Positions 38,838 through 49,833 of a stretch of DNA of 64,000 nt are shown piece after piece. The stretch spans positions 26,124,723 to 26,188,722 of the forward strand of contig CM075103.1 of NCBI GenBank assembly GCA_037576195.1, written 5' to 3'. This DNA is from Phytoseiulus persimilis. Taxonomy: Eukaryota > Arthropoda > Arachnida > Mesostigmata > Phytoseiidae. The notes under the pieces were generated by a model. The model had not been told where the DNA came from. It ran no database searches and worked only from the letters and a program-made list of their open reading frames with translations. How positions within the stretch are numbered: the first letter of the stretch is position 1; the number at the start of each line of letters is the position of its first letter. Position numbers and translations under genes: made by a program.

Positions 38838-38904
38838 ACAAGGTGACACATCTCGGAACTAGCGATTCAACTATCTGACCACTTAGAAGGATGAGTCACC
38901 TTGT
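38838..38904. repeat. Inverted repeat with 10-bp arms
   Basis: ACAAGGTGAC (38838-38847) and GTCACCTTGT (38895-38904) are perfect reverse complements separated by 47 bp. Together with the nearby palindrome at 38689-38707 it may be part of a decayed non-autonomous element, but no target duplication was found. Confidence 0.7.
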
Positions 38905-39359
38905 GGAAGAGATAATCCGCCACACGAACGTGCGAGTAGGGCTAAACCCTTATCGATCAAGGCTACCATGTGCTGGAATGAGAATTTGGTGGCCCAGGAA
39001 TTTTCTTTTGCCTTCAGCTTTTTTTCTGCGCTCCATATCGTCCGATCGTTGACCGACCAGTTTGGGGCTTAGACCATCGTTTGAAGAATATCCACTCGCC
39101 GTTCCGCTCTCTTCAGATTCATCGTTGACGTGTCCCGAATTTCTTTCCCCACAAATGAAGATTACAGGCCGTGCTCCTTATAGCGCGGGAGGGCACCGAT
39201 TCCAGTGGCCTCGTTTCTTGTGGGAAATATCGAAATATTGTGGAATCACACACGGTGATCCCCTCAATCGCTTCGTGCTGCGGAACTTGCGCCTCTGCTC
39301 CTTGCAATGCCAACTCTCCCTTGCCCGCAGCCTCACCGAATTATTCCTCATGGTCCCAG

Positions 39360-40145
39360 CCAAGTTCCTCAAAAGCTTGTGTTCGACCTGAGGGTACGAT
39401 ACTTCGGATAACAGCTTGATGGACCGCGAGCTCGTCTTCTTACAGCGGTGTTCTCTCCGCGATCGAGGTTCGAGCATCAAATCCAATGTGTGTGCCCGGC
39501 AGTCCATGGTTGAAACAGCTGTTGACGGTCTTTGATGAGACTTGATCTGATGCTTCTTGAAGGAACTGAACTCCCCTGAATGGGGTTTATCCCTCCGGTT
39601 GTTGAGAGGCTGTCATCCTACGTCAGTCTACGTTGGAGCCCATCAATGTTTGACTACTCTCTTTTGAAAAGCCTCGGTACCCTGAATGATTTCCGGGTGT
39701 AACGGCTGCGTCTTCGATGTCGAGTTTGAAGGAAGAGAAAGGATTTCAATGTATGGCAATCCCAGCGACGACAGCGTCCGGTGCGCCTAGAAATTATCCA
39801 GGAAAATATGACGATCCATTCGCCCACACAACGGTCGTGGAGTTCGAGCAACCATTCGTCGGCCTGGACGCCGTCGATACTCATAGCTTCGGCAATGTTC
39901 TTGGAACCGGAACCGTCCGACAGGAAGAAGAGGATTCGCATCCTGTGCCTTGATGAAGCGCTCAATGAGGGCTTTCTCAAGTGACTCGAACTTTGGGGGC
40001 CTAGAGCGTTTCCGTTTGCGTCCCAGCGGGACTTGTCAACGAATTTTCTGCGCATTCCAACGATCTTTCTTTCGAGCGCATTTAGTTCGTCGAGTTTGTC
40101 TTCCAATGGAAGACCGTTCTTCCTGTGGATTCGGTTACCTGGCAT
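39360..40145 (-). mobile_element. Internally deleted pogo/Tigger (Tc1/mariner superfamily) transposase relic
   Basis: The minus strand from the ATG at 40145 encodes a first helix-turn-helix (GLPLEDKLDELNALE). In the next frame, KFESLEKALIERFIKAQ (about 39,998-39,918) is the start of the CENP-B-type second DNA-binding domain, continued in the first frame by KNIAEAMSIDGVQADEWLLEL. Then IFLDNF (about 39,792-39,810) matches the LDN of the second catalytic aspartate. EILSLPSNSTSKTQPLHPEI (about 39,682-39,740) matches FLPPNTTSLLQPLDxG, with His in place of the third catalytic Asp. ASDQVSSKTVNSCFNH near 39,510-39,555 matches the family's region ending NCFRKAG. Roughly 150 residues that normally separate the DNA-binding domain from LDN, including the first catalytic Asp, are missing. 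Two or more frameshifts and stops are present. Terminal inverted repeats were not found. Confidence 0.75.
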
Positions 40146-40254
40146 GATGAAAGTTGAAGGAGGCGTCGCCGTCGTCCCAAAACGCCAAACTCCTCCTCAG
40201 ATTCGATTTCGTACGATATCGAGCGCGTGGTCGACGCTAAACACAGTGACTTCC

Positions 40255-40481
40255 CTATTAGTTGCTTAACGACGACCTCTCGTTTCCGACCTCCACCACA
40301 AAGAGCACGTTCGCATGGTGAGCACTGACAACCGTGCGCGACCTGTCAGAATGGCAGAGCCGTGATTACCTGTGAATTGTCGACCCAACCTTCGGATGAA
40401 TCCCACAATCGGCACCTGACATACTAGACCCGGAAATTCCATCGAGTTTGGTTCGTATGGAGCCGTGAGTATGTTCTCCAA
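40255..40481 (-). mobile_element. Possible Ty3/Gypsy integrase core fossil
   Basis: A minus-strand frame carries a VGFIRRLGRQFTGN-like stretch, similar to the second catalytic region of Ty3/Gypsy integrases (FG.P....D.G.QF.S), with a HHANVL-like stretch overlapping near its end in another frame. It starts about 110 bp from the pogo/Tigger relic. It is a short, old and broken fragment. Confidence 0.35.
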
Positions 40482-42969
40482 AAAGATTGTTTGATGCCGT
40501 TCGGTAGCGAAGCGCCTGAGAATGCGGCGTGGATCTGGTTCATGCCGAAACTTCCTCAGAGAGGAGCCTGCTTCTCTTGCACTCTCAAAGCATGTCGTTC
40601 CGAAGACTCATGAGACGGAAAATTCTGCTCTAACTATAATTCTCATGTCTGAGTCAGTGAGCCTATGGTCGTAATTACCATGTTGGCCCTGAAGTCCGGT
40701 TAGAGTTTTGACTTATTCTATATTATGAAAAAGTTACTCTATCACTAATCTATGTGAATGGAAGACGAATGTTCCTCTGTCTGTCTGCCTGTTTCGGCTA
40801 TATACTTCAACGCCAAGAGTCCGATCGGGAGGAACTTCCTTGCATCGTGAGGTGCCCGTATATCTATCCATATGAGTGAGAGTCAAATGCTCATCCGAGT
40901 ATGTTTTCGCCGTCGTTTCGGGGATGTCGTGAGCGGATCGTCTGAAGGAACTCCTTCTCCTCAGATCACACCTCTGGCTTTTCTATTTTGTTTCATCAAT
41001 CCTCAGAGCTCTTTGAAACGAATCAATTGGAAAATGTGTTTCTATTCCACAGTGTTTGACGCCTGAATCCGGGCTCTTCCTGCCGGACCGTACGGAGCAG
41101 AGTAAATTGAGCATCAGGGAACCACAAGTGAAGCATGAGGTGACATCTTCAGAATACGGAATCACGAAGCAGCCATGTCGCGATCTACACCAGTGCTCTC
41201 TCAGAGCAGGCCCGAGGACAATCGCGCTGAAACTGCCATGTCGGCGCTATATCGTGTGGCTGAGTGTCCTCTGGACTCTTGCGGAATCAATAGACGAAAC
41301 TCGCTACCCCATCATATCCCGAGAACACCCGGGGCACAGAGCGGAAAGAGCTCCAGCCGGATTTCGACCGAGGCTGGAGGCCATCTCAGCGAATAATGCC
41401 GGCTGTTCAGGATGGATGTCTTCTTTCTGGTAGGGAGATTCTGTCCATAGTATATGTTGAACCTGCCTTCAGTTTTCATTGAGCCAAAACTCTCATGATA
41501 AATGAGTAGCGAGACTCGGGTGTCGCACCCAGTATGTTATCCTGATCAACGAAGCTCTGGATTCCCGAATGGTCTATCTCGGCAGTGAGGATGTTTGTTC
41601 ATGTGAGCGGATCACAGACGGCCTTTTCACCTTACAAAGAGATGCAGCCGGAGTCCGTTTAGTTCGTTCGCCCCTGACACGAAGGCGTTGTCCATGGCCG
41701 AGGACTCGTGTTGACCAGTCACCACAGTGGCGGCGCCAGCGGGAAGCTGTGCAAGCGTAAGCGTACCAAATCTCAGGATCTGGAAGCTGAGCTTCCCGAG
41801 AATTGTTTTGTCGGGTTCGACCTCATGACAATTCGGAGACAATCTTTCGAGGATCCGAAAGCACTGGTGTGTTCAAGCGGAAGTTCAGACACTTCCCCGA
41901 CGCTGACATCGAGAAACTCCCACGCCAGTCAACATTTTGAGCGGTGCTCAGTTCCGCTGTAAATTTTGCGCTGTCCTAGGTCATACGATCACCCTCTTCC
42001 TCAATATTTCGGCGGCGGTGAACATGGATTCGAATTTCTGAAACGTTTCCCCGGATCTTGCGACACAGTTATCGCTCCCGAATCGGTCGCGGCGACGCAA
42101 AAACAGAAACTAATGAGAAGTTTCTTCGAAAGGCCCCGGAATCAGGTCCCAGTTGACTTGAGTATTGAGCGCGGTAAGTTGAATCGAATCGGGCCTCCGC
42201 GTGTGGTAGCGTCTCCAGAAAGTCTGTGGAGAAATGATATCGAAACGTCCTCCGTGTTGCCATGTGGAAGAATCGTTCTATGATCGTTCTATGATTTCTT
42301 CGTAAACCACAAGGAGAATGGAATCAAGCATCAGCCGATCTTTGAAGCATCTGGAGTCCTTCTATTCCCTCACACAATACATGTAGAGAGCTTTGAAAAG
42401 AAAATCACGAGAATCTCGCCGCCCAAATCAGCTTCCCAAAGAAACAATCTTGGCGCCGCTCTGAGTCGCCATGAACTTTCCGAACTTTCAACCAGCTTCA
42501 GGCTTATTTCGCTGCTGTGAACGATTAACGAGATCGTGATTGACTATATGAGAAACGACTTGACCTTAAGCTCTACATACCTGGATGCGCAAACCGACTA
42601 GGGAACAGAACTTTCCTCCCAGTAGGCCTCAGATCAATTTCTTCCCTTGGAGTGCGCTTCCATAGGTACTGAACAGGTTTTCTCAGCCGAGTGTCCGTGG
42701 GGTCGAGTTGAGCACGAGAAACTTTCTTTCCGCCGTCTCAGGATGACCTCCATGTACAGGCATCGAGCATCGACTACAGAGAGGGAAGATTTTGGAAACA
42801 TCTGGTAACATCTCAATGCTTCGTTTAGCTCTCATATCAACTTATCGTATCCACTGCCCTCTCCTGTGAACAGCAGAAACAATTCTTCGCTGAAACCAAG
42901 TTCTCCTGATCCAACCTCCGCTTTTTTTTGAAAAGCAGTGTCGTACGGCGCTCGGGTCTGAACCCTCCT
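40482..42969. other. Stretch without a recognised gene
   Basis: No motif was assigned. The upstream part of the Gypsy fossil at 40.26-40.48 kb would be expected here but was not readable. Confidence 0.5.
42272..42294. repeat. Short tandem duplication of ATCGTTCTATG
   Basis: Two adjacent 11-bp copies. No known function. Confidence 0.8.
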
Positions 42970-43425
42970 GATGAATCATCTCGTTAAACCACGAAAAAAC
43001 TTGAACACGTTTGATCTCCGACACTCCGGCTGCCTGACCTGGAACTTACTCTCCAAAAGCCCACTATCTATGGCAAAGACACTCTCGGACGTCAGCCCCG
43101 GGATCTCGCGTTTCTGGTCGCTACCGACTGAGACTCATAAGGATGGCGCTGGCCCGCGAGCTCGCAGAGCAGCACACTTTGACGTTATTGCCTCGGGTTG
43201 CGCATTCCCTCATGTTTGCATCACACCCTATTCATTATTGGCCCTACCCAGTCCGTTGATCGGTTCCGAGAGTGTCTTGGGAAGTTTCCGGAATTATTCA
43301 TCAGGCTTATGGCTTAGGAGGACAACGTTGACCTAGAGCTTAGAGACCTAGAGACCTACCTTATTTCCCTGCCCGAGGTATCTAATGTCCAGGAGCTGAG
43401 AGTCCTATTGTTTCTGCGAGGCTAA
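42970..43425 (+). mobile_element. hAT transposase C-terminal (dimerisation domain) relic
   Basis: The plus-strand frame reads FPHVCITPYSLLALPSPLIGSES at about 43,205-43,273, matching the hAT dimerisation motif (YPxLAxLARxxLxLPASSxxSER) with the same LP to SE spacing. A basic segment follows where SxRRxRL is expected. After a frame change, ELRVLLFLRG ends at TAA 43,423-43,425, the usual LLFLRxN tail of hAT transposases. A FWSLP segment some 40 residues upstream may be the preceding linker. The catalytic RNase H-like part was not recognised further upstream, so only the 3' end of the gene is visible. Confidence 0.5.
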
Positions 43426-44859
43426 ACGCTCAATAATTCGGTCCGGGACTCGGTATATCCTAACGAGAGCCAGACGCTACGCTGCTCGCTGTAGGGGAAT
43501 TCAAAGAGGACTCTACAACTGTCATTCGAAGTGTTTGCCAAATCCTATTAAATTATTAATAGATTAGGGACGGCTGCTCACACGTCAAAAGAGGAATTCC
43601 TTGACTTTTCGGGAGCTGACAGAGCACCCTATCGAAATTTGAGAGTTATCTGATGCAATTGAGCGTTCTACACCAGTTCCAGAGTTTTTTTTTTCCCGCT
43701 TTCATTGAGCGAGTACGAGATGAGATCGCACGGAGCATACACGAGGTGTTGTCGATACGCAAAATCGACCCCGAGCATCAGGACCAAACGATGAACCCCT
43801 CTCATAGACCTGTCCCGTGCTACGAGTGTTAACTATCGAGTATTTTGATACCTCCGAAACGCATGGATGAGGCGGGAACGATCACTTATAACCATAGAGA
43901 AGCGTAAATAGAGACCGCCGAACAGAGACGGAGTAGAAAGCACGAATACACGCAACGTACGAATGGCCTCCTAATCAGCTTGATTGCTGTCATTGGAAGT
44001 TTTCACAGGATTGAGTCGACTAGTCCGCAAGAAACACACGTTCGCTGCTCTCGCATCCGTTAGCCCTTCCGTTTGTTTACCTTGATGTCGATCTTGCTTG
44101 ATACCTTATCGAAATCGGGTGAGATCCTCTCCACCCGGACGAGAATGTTGTGATCGGTGATTAGTTCGTGCTTCTTCCAGTTTTCGGAATATGCAGCGTT
44201 AGGGACTCTCCGTTAGAGCGCAATCGGGGAGAAATCCACTCAGGGCCGGAGCACCTCTGTTGCGAATCGGCGTGGTAAACCATTAGATCGATTATTTATG
44301 CACAAGACCCGGATTAACGCGTGGAGGACCGTGGAATTCGTTCGGAGGCACGGTTTTGCTCAAGTGGCGTCTCGCTCCTCCAAACTCTGAGGATCTCCGG
44401 GCAGTTCCCTCAAGTGAATATTCGGAACCGAGCGTTCTATTGAGAGCCTCCGTGTCCGTGCTCGGAACGATTTCCCCGGTAAATACTGAGCAGGATGTTA
44501 CGCGACGAACTTGGGCTTTGACCAGGAACTGTCAGAGCGGAACAAAGCAAGCAGGACAACGCATTACAAACACATGAGGGTCCCTACAAAGCTGCGACGC
44601 CCTAATTCTCGCGCCGATTGCAAAGACCACAGCTTCTCCGAATGATCGCAACCCTCGTTTCAACATCGCGCGCGACGATTCCGAGTAACGGCTGAGCAAC
44701 AGCTCCGCTCGCGTTGGATTAGACGAGCTCGATGTGGAATGTACAGGCTAGTCGACGTGAGTCCAGAACTTCCCCACCCGTCCTTTCTTGGCTCAGAACT
44801 CGTCCTGGAATGAAGAACTTGATGAGTTTTCGGGCAAAAACAAGGGGTCGGATCGACCT
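43426..44859. other. Stretch without a recognised gene
   Basis: It begins directly after the hAT stop codon, so the hAT 3' end and inverted repeat should lie within the first few hundred bases. They were not identified. Confidence 0.5.
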
Positions 44860-45210
44860 TGCAATTCCGTAGATGGGAATTTTGGGCCAATCTAAGAACT
44901 TTTTGCCATCGGAAATATTTTCGAGACGGTTTCCCTGACGAAATACGGGGCGATGGATTGAGGACGAGATACTGTCAACAGATCAGTGATTTTCGCGATG
45001 CTGATTTGATCGGTCGCCGATTCCTATCTTTGGACCGATCCTCGCCATTTCTTCAGCGGATGCGGGGAATATTTTCGTGAGACCGTAGTTGATTGTTTCG
45101 CTTATCCGTTACCTCGAAATGACCTCAGTTCATCCCCCGGACTAATGAGCGCCCCAGAGATCCGAGGAGTGCCAAATCGTAGTTCAAGTTTTGCCCATAT
45201 CCGTGTCTGC
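44860..45210 (+). mobile_element. Ty3/Gypsy integrase core and C-terminal fossil
   Basis: A plus-strand frame reads DGFPDEIRGDG at about 44,925-44,960, closely resembling the second catalytic region of Ty3/Gypsy integrases (FGFPDEIRSDGG), followed by ISDFRDADLIG and a SSPFLQ-like segment where SSPYxPQSNG lies. A stretch near 45,100-45,200 resembles the later TPR.D..SPAQL region. The copy is old and broken. Upstream RT and RNase H were not identified. Confidence 0.5.
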
Positions 45211-48200
45211 GTTGGAGGTTCAATTAGGTCTCGAGGTTGAAATCCAGTCCCGGAGGAGTTAGGAGCGCAGAGCTGAAGGGCGCGGAAGAGATGAAGTTCT
45301 GTGAATCCCTTTGAATGCGATGGAAATTCCCTCCATCTCAGGCACGGGAGCGTGCCCAAGAGGGGGGCACGAATTTGAACTTGCATCTCCGTCTCTCGAG
45401 GGAGCGCGAAGCCGAGGAAAGACGGATTCGAACTTCTGTCAATCGCCTTAGCTGCAGCCGAAACTCGATCCGAATCGATAACTGGATCGCGACCCGGAGA
45501 GGGGACGCAGAGTCGTGGTTGCTGTTCCACGCATCGAAGAGGCTTTATGATGAATTCGCGAAAATAAATTACAGAATCAGACCATTTCTCACAGACTTTT
45601 GTGCAAGATAAGGAGGGGTAAGGGAATTCTCGACTTGCGTTTACCACCCTGTATGCCACCTAGGATGGCGACGTCACCGACTCCTTTACGCGAACATATT
45701 GACGAGTCCACCGAGAGCAGATCATAACTGGATATCCGGGATCCCCGGAAGTGTGAGAGTCTGGATGTCTCTCCCGCTCGGTTGTGGTCGATGTAACGTA
45801 CACGTGTTGTTTGCGCTACTGCCTCAGTTAAATCTCGTGTTGAAGTTGGCATGTTCTGCTCATGGGATCTTCGAGAATTTCCGGGCTCAGCAAGCTGTGA
45901 CCAGCACGGGGGACCGGCGGCTCGACATCGGATAATGAGTGACAACGTGAGTTCTTGTGGACTTCTCAGAATAGTTATCACCCGTCAGATTCGCGGATCG
46001 AAGCACTCATGGGTTCTGTTCCACAGAATGCAGAGCGCATGCTCACAAGGTACAGTTCGCTTTCGCGCGAGACGTGACTCGAACTCATTCGAGCGAAGAG
46101 TCCGAAAGAATGGGTTGCCTCTACTTCACCGGAATTTTCGTTCGAGAATGAAAAGGATAGAATGTGGCCCCATGAGGTCAGGCAGCCAGGCGATCTCTGA
46201 GGAATCTGAGCCTCGGGTAGATCACGGAGGATTAACGCGCGGCGATTAGGGTGTGATCCGTCTGTGAATGGATCACAGACCTCCATGGAGACGGAGTCGC
46301 AAGTGCCTCCGGTTAGATCTAGTATCGTGATCCTCTACGGAGGAAAGAGAGCTTTTCGGGTTCCGAGGGCGAGAATGTCCGAGCCTCCTAGAACGCATGA
46401 CCCCATTAGGAGCTAATGCCTGAGAGCTTTCCCGAGATCAAGGCCTAAGGTATGCCCGCTCAAATGACGCGTTAAGAAGACACTTGATTTCATTACAAGA
46501 TTTTTCAACGGAAGCCTCTGGACCACGCTCCGCTGATCATAGTTTTCCGGGAAACGATGGGACAGTTCCGGCTGTCGTCTGTCCTGCATTGGGTCATTGA
46601 TGGCGGACAGAGAATTTCAAGAGAATTCTCGAGACATTCTGTGTTACCGGGCAAGCGGGAACCAGTTCCAGAACGGATCCATCGGAATAGTGAAAAAAAA
46701 ACGTTTCTGATGTGCCGGCTAAATGTCATTTCATTCCTGTGTTTCAGGGATCAAGGGGCCTGCTGGCAAAGGCTGAGCTGAGCTTATAACTCAGAGAGCG
46801 AAGCAGAAACAGCAGACGCAGGCGAGGACTACGAACTCGAAGTCTACTGATTGCGAAGAACGCCAATGTCGAGTCAGTTAGTCTTGGTCGTGAGCACCGC
46901 TTGCTGCGGAATTCGATGGGTCATTACGTGGCAGGAGCCCCGTTGATGAACCAAGCTGGAAGCAATCGAGTATTCGACTTCTTTCTGAATGAAGCGATTT
47001 CTGGGTCCGTAAACGAGGGCTTGCTGTCCCTCGGGGCTCGTTGGAACATAGTTCTAAAGAGGCTTCAGTGTAGCACCCGAAGAGTGTGTGACCTAAGCTC
47101 CCGTGTTCGTCACATGATTCCATCACCATGAAACGAACGAGAACGACAATGAGTGTCCCGATCATTGGAAGGGAAAGCCGAATTGAAAACTCATGATTTT
47201 TCATGTCAACTCGACAGAGGTATCAGCGCCGCGCGCGTTCGCTCCTGAATGCCGCCGTCATTGGCGAGAATACGTCTGTCACGGCGACCGGGAGAGAGAA
47301 GGACCCGGGAAATGCTGTAGACTCTCCTTCATAAACACGAATAGTGAGCATCGACATTGTGATGATCAGTAGTCGATGCGCTATATCACTCGAGAGGTCG
47401 ATGAGTTTTCCGAGATGTCGACCGTGTTGCGAAGACTCGCGAAAAACAAAGTGTTCAAAAGTGTTGCGCATTGGAGAACCTGGCTCGGGCCAGATTTCAA
47501 ATCTTACGATCTAGTTAGCAACATCGTTCGGCAGCGAACCACGGCTCCAGGATGAGATCATCGTTTCTTCGATGAGAGCACTCGCACGCAAACCTGCTGG
47601 CTGCTCATCTTGAGCCTCTTTGTTTCATTTCTGGGAAGAGCAGCTTTCAAAAAGGAGTTACCTATGATCTACGAAAGGGGATGTGAATGCGAGGAAAAGT
47701 AAAATGACATTGGGAAAAGATAGAAGAGCCATGGGAGAAAAAATGCATCCCCGGACGACCCAGAATAATGGAAACTTCAGCTGAAGTGTGGGGCTCAAGA
47801 AATGGGCATGGGACAAATGAGAGTGAGAGGAGAACGAGAAATGGGATAGAGTTCGAGTAGAGCGCGACATGGAAGATAACCGGCAACTTCGGCCTGATGA
47901 CCGAACATCGCAGTGCCTAGTTTAGGTCATCTTTAGCATGCGGCGGTGGTTTCTCAAAAGGCGACTGAGAATTTCTACCAACTCCGATTCGCTTGCGACA
48001 CAACTCGAGAGTTCTCCCATTCTTTGAAAGCGTTTTACTTATAAGTTCGGGGATCTCGAAAGGATCCCCCGTGGAGGGAACCTGCGGTGGTGCAATCCCA
48101 GTGACGGAGCGACTCGCATTTCATCCTCCGGACGGTGAGAGTGAGGATTCCACATTTTGAGCTCGATTTTGAGTTATGTCTGATGTGCAGTGTTTCACAA

Positions 48201-48346
48201 TGTGCCGGCTCACGACTTCCCCCACGACAACACACCATCCTGGACCTCTTGAGATCGTTCACGGATTTCGCGATGATTTTCTTCAGAATCGCAGGAGTGC
48301 AAGAAGTGTTACTGGCGGTGGCGAGTGAGGCCGACTGTTTCCTGTT
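45211..48346. other. Stretch without a recognised gene
   Basis: It contains a purine-rich stretch at about 47,670-47,880. A 185-codon minus-strand frame at 45102-45659, overlapping the Gypsy fossil, was not recognised. Confidence 0.5.
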
Positions 48347-48354
48347 CATAAATA
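48347..48354 (+). promoter_or_regulatory. TATA-like box upstream of the 48404 candidate
   Basis: CATAAATA is followed by a G+C-containing stretch. It is placed so that transcription would begin near 48375-48380, giving a 5' leader of about 25-30 nt before the ATG at 48404. Such a motif is expected by chance in a window of this size, so its value comes only from its position. Confidence 0.25.
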
Positions 48355-48403
48355 GAGCGCAGTCTCTGATTCGTTCGGATCGAACTAGAAACGAAAACGA
48401 AGC

Positions 48404-48694
48404 ATGGAACACCGACGCAGCTCCTATTCGCATCCTGGTGACATCTACTTTTCGCGACCACCACCTCCACCGCCTGTAGTATACGCACAGCCCGGAGAAA
48501 CGCGTGTCAAGGAGTCGGCGTCAGTCAGATTGCCGCCCCAGAATAGAGCAAACTTCAGTCTCTCGGGAGAACGGACTCTCGTGGAGTTCTCTTCGTACCT
48601 CATGGGACTGTTCATACTGGGCACGTATATCTCGCTAGTCCTCTCAGTGTCATACAGGCTCGTCCAACTCGGAAACAGAATTCCGGTCAACTGA
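48404..48694 (+). CDS. Candidate single-exon gene: small proline-rich tail-anchored-like membrane protein
   Basis: Not recognised as a known family. The frame encodes 96 residues: a polar, basic N-terminus with several tyrosines, six prolines at 19-24 followed by VVYAQP, a polar middle, then one hydrophobic segment at about 63-85 (from SSYLMGLF to SVSYRLV) and a short tail ending VN. This would fit a tail-anchored or single-pass membrane protein. The ATG has A at -3 and G at +4, a strong start context. Codons are rich in C and G at the third position, unlike the random-looking frames around it. A TATA-like box lies about 50 bp upstream and ATTAAA about 100 bp downstream. A longer frame exists on the opposite strand (48445-48945), but its start and composition are less gene-like. 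The function is unknown and the gene itself is unproven. Confidence 0.4.
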   Translation: MEHRRSSYSHPGDIYFSRPPPPPPVVYAQPGETRVKESASVRLPPQNRANFSLSGERTLVEFSSYLMGLFILGTYISLVLSVSYRLVQLGNRIPVN

Positions 48695-48793
48695 TTTCGG
48701 CGATAAGGACTCGGAAGCGGAGACAAAGAAGCGGAAAATGAGAAAATTGAGAAGAGCAAGATAACGAATTTAGTGGATTTCCCAATCTCTTGT

Positions 48794-48799
48794 ATTAAA
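48794..48799 (+). terminator. Possible polyadenylation signal for the 48404 candidate
   Basis: ATTAAA, the commonest variant polyadenylation hexamer, lies about 100 bp after the stop codon at 48692-48694. No obvious competing AATAAA lies between them. It is suggestive only. Confidence 0.25.
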
Positions 48800-49818
48800 C
48801 CACGGGATCCTGATTCCGAGAAGGGCTTACGCAATTCTGTTAATATCTCCGGACTTCCGACAGCTTCGAACGAAAAATCGGTGCTTCCCGTTGCATTCGA
48901 ACCAGGAGTGGCACCATCAGTCAACATTCTTTTTTTTATAACCAAGTTGATGTTTCCTCCTCACTGTTTCACTCCGGTCGAGGACATTCTGACGGAGCCG
49001 CAAAAGAGCTCCTTGTGATTGCCACGTTGTAAACGCCGTCCACTGTTCTTGGAACAAAGTAAGCCTCGCGGGGATCTTGAAGGTGTCAAGTCTCTCTTGA
49101 GCTGTTTTTTTCCCTTTTGTATGCAGACGGAATAATCCGACGGCGATGATGATTTCCTATTTAGAACGAATGGGATATCGATCTCTTGCTTCGACATCTC
49201 ACGTCTGTACTAGATATTTGTAGAAATTATCTGTTTTCCGGTTCGAGTCCCCATGATTACTCTTTCTCCGCCCGGGCTTCACATAGCGGTGGGTGCGCCC
49301 ATGCTCACGGACTGAACGCGACGAGACTGGGAAAATGGTCAAGAAACTCGCTCATGGAGAGAGTGGGCGGCTCGCTTATTGAGAGAAATGCCGGGTCCTC
49401 CGAGACTGGGAGGAGAAATTTTTAGTCTCGCCGAGTTTCGTGAATTTCCCGAGGATGTCGGTCAGTGCGAAGCTACTCCGCTTCTGCCAAATCGCTCGAC
49501 AATTCGTGTAACCTGAAAGAGAGACAAACAAGGAGATCGAGTCTTCTGAGCCCGATGTTTTAAACTACCCGTGCCCGAGTCGCCTGTGTTGTTTCCCAGC
49601 AGTGTCTCCTTCGACAAGCATCTCGATCTGGGAAAGAAAATCGGACGTCACTATATTGGTAGAGGAGAACAAAAAAAAACGGGTCTGATTCGGAAATTAT
49701 CTCGGTAGAACGAGCTTCCACCAAAAGACCGGTAAAAACTCATCAGATGTTGATTTCCGTCTCCTATGATGGCAAATGCGCGCTACTCGAAGACTTTCGC
49801 TGAGCATTTTCCGTTCAA

Positions 49819-49833
49819 GGGGGGGGGGGGGGG
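49819..49833. repeat. G15 homopolymer
   Basis: Fifteen consecutive G on the plus strand, preceded by GTTCAA. Confidence 0.95.

Larger units (their letters stand above)
36101..39359. other. Stretch without a recognised gene
   Basis: It contains the palindrome at 38689 and the inverted repeat at 38838. Frames at 37797-38236 (minus) and 38166-38513 (plus) were not recognised. Confidence 0.5.

Noticed and set aside
45102-45659. 185-codon minus-strand frame
   Set aside because: It overlaps the plus-strand Ty3/Gypsy fossil in its first 100 bases and has no recognisable domain.
48445-48945. Minus-strand frame of 166 codons opposite the 48404 candidate
   Set aside because: Start codon and composition are less gene-like than the plus-strand frame; its Gly run is just the reverse of the polyproline codons.
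49230-49260. GGTTCGAGTCC, resembling a tRNA T-arm B box
   Set aside because: The flanking bases do not form the five-pair T stem and no acceptor or anticodon arms fit. Similar look-alikes near 34,490 and 12,850 fail in the same way.
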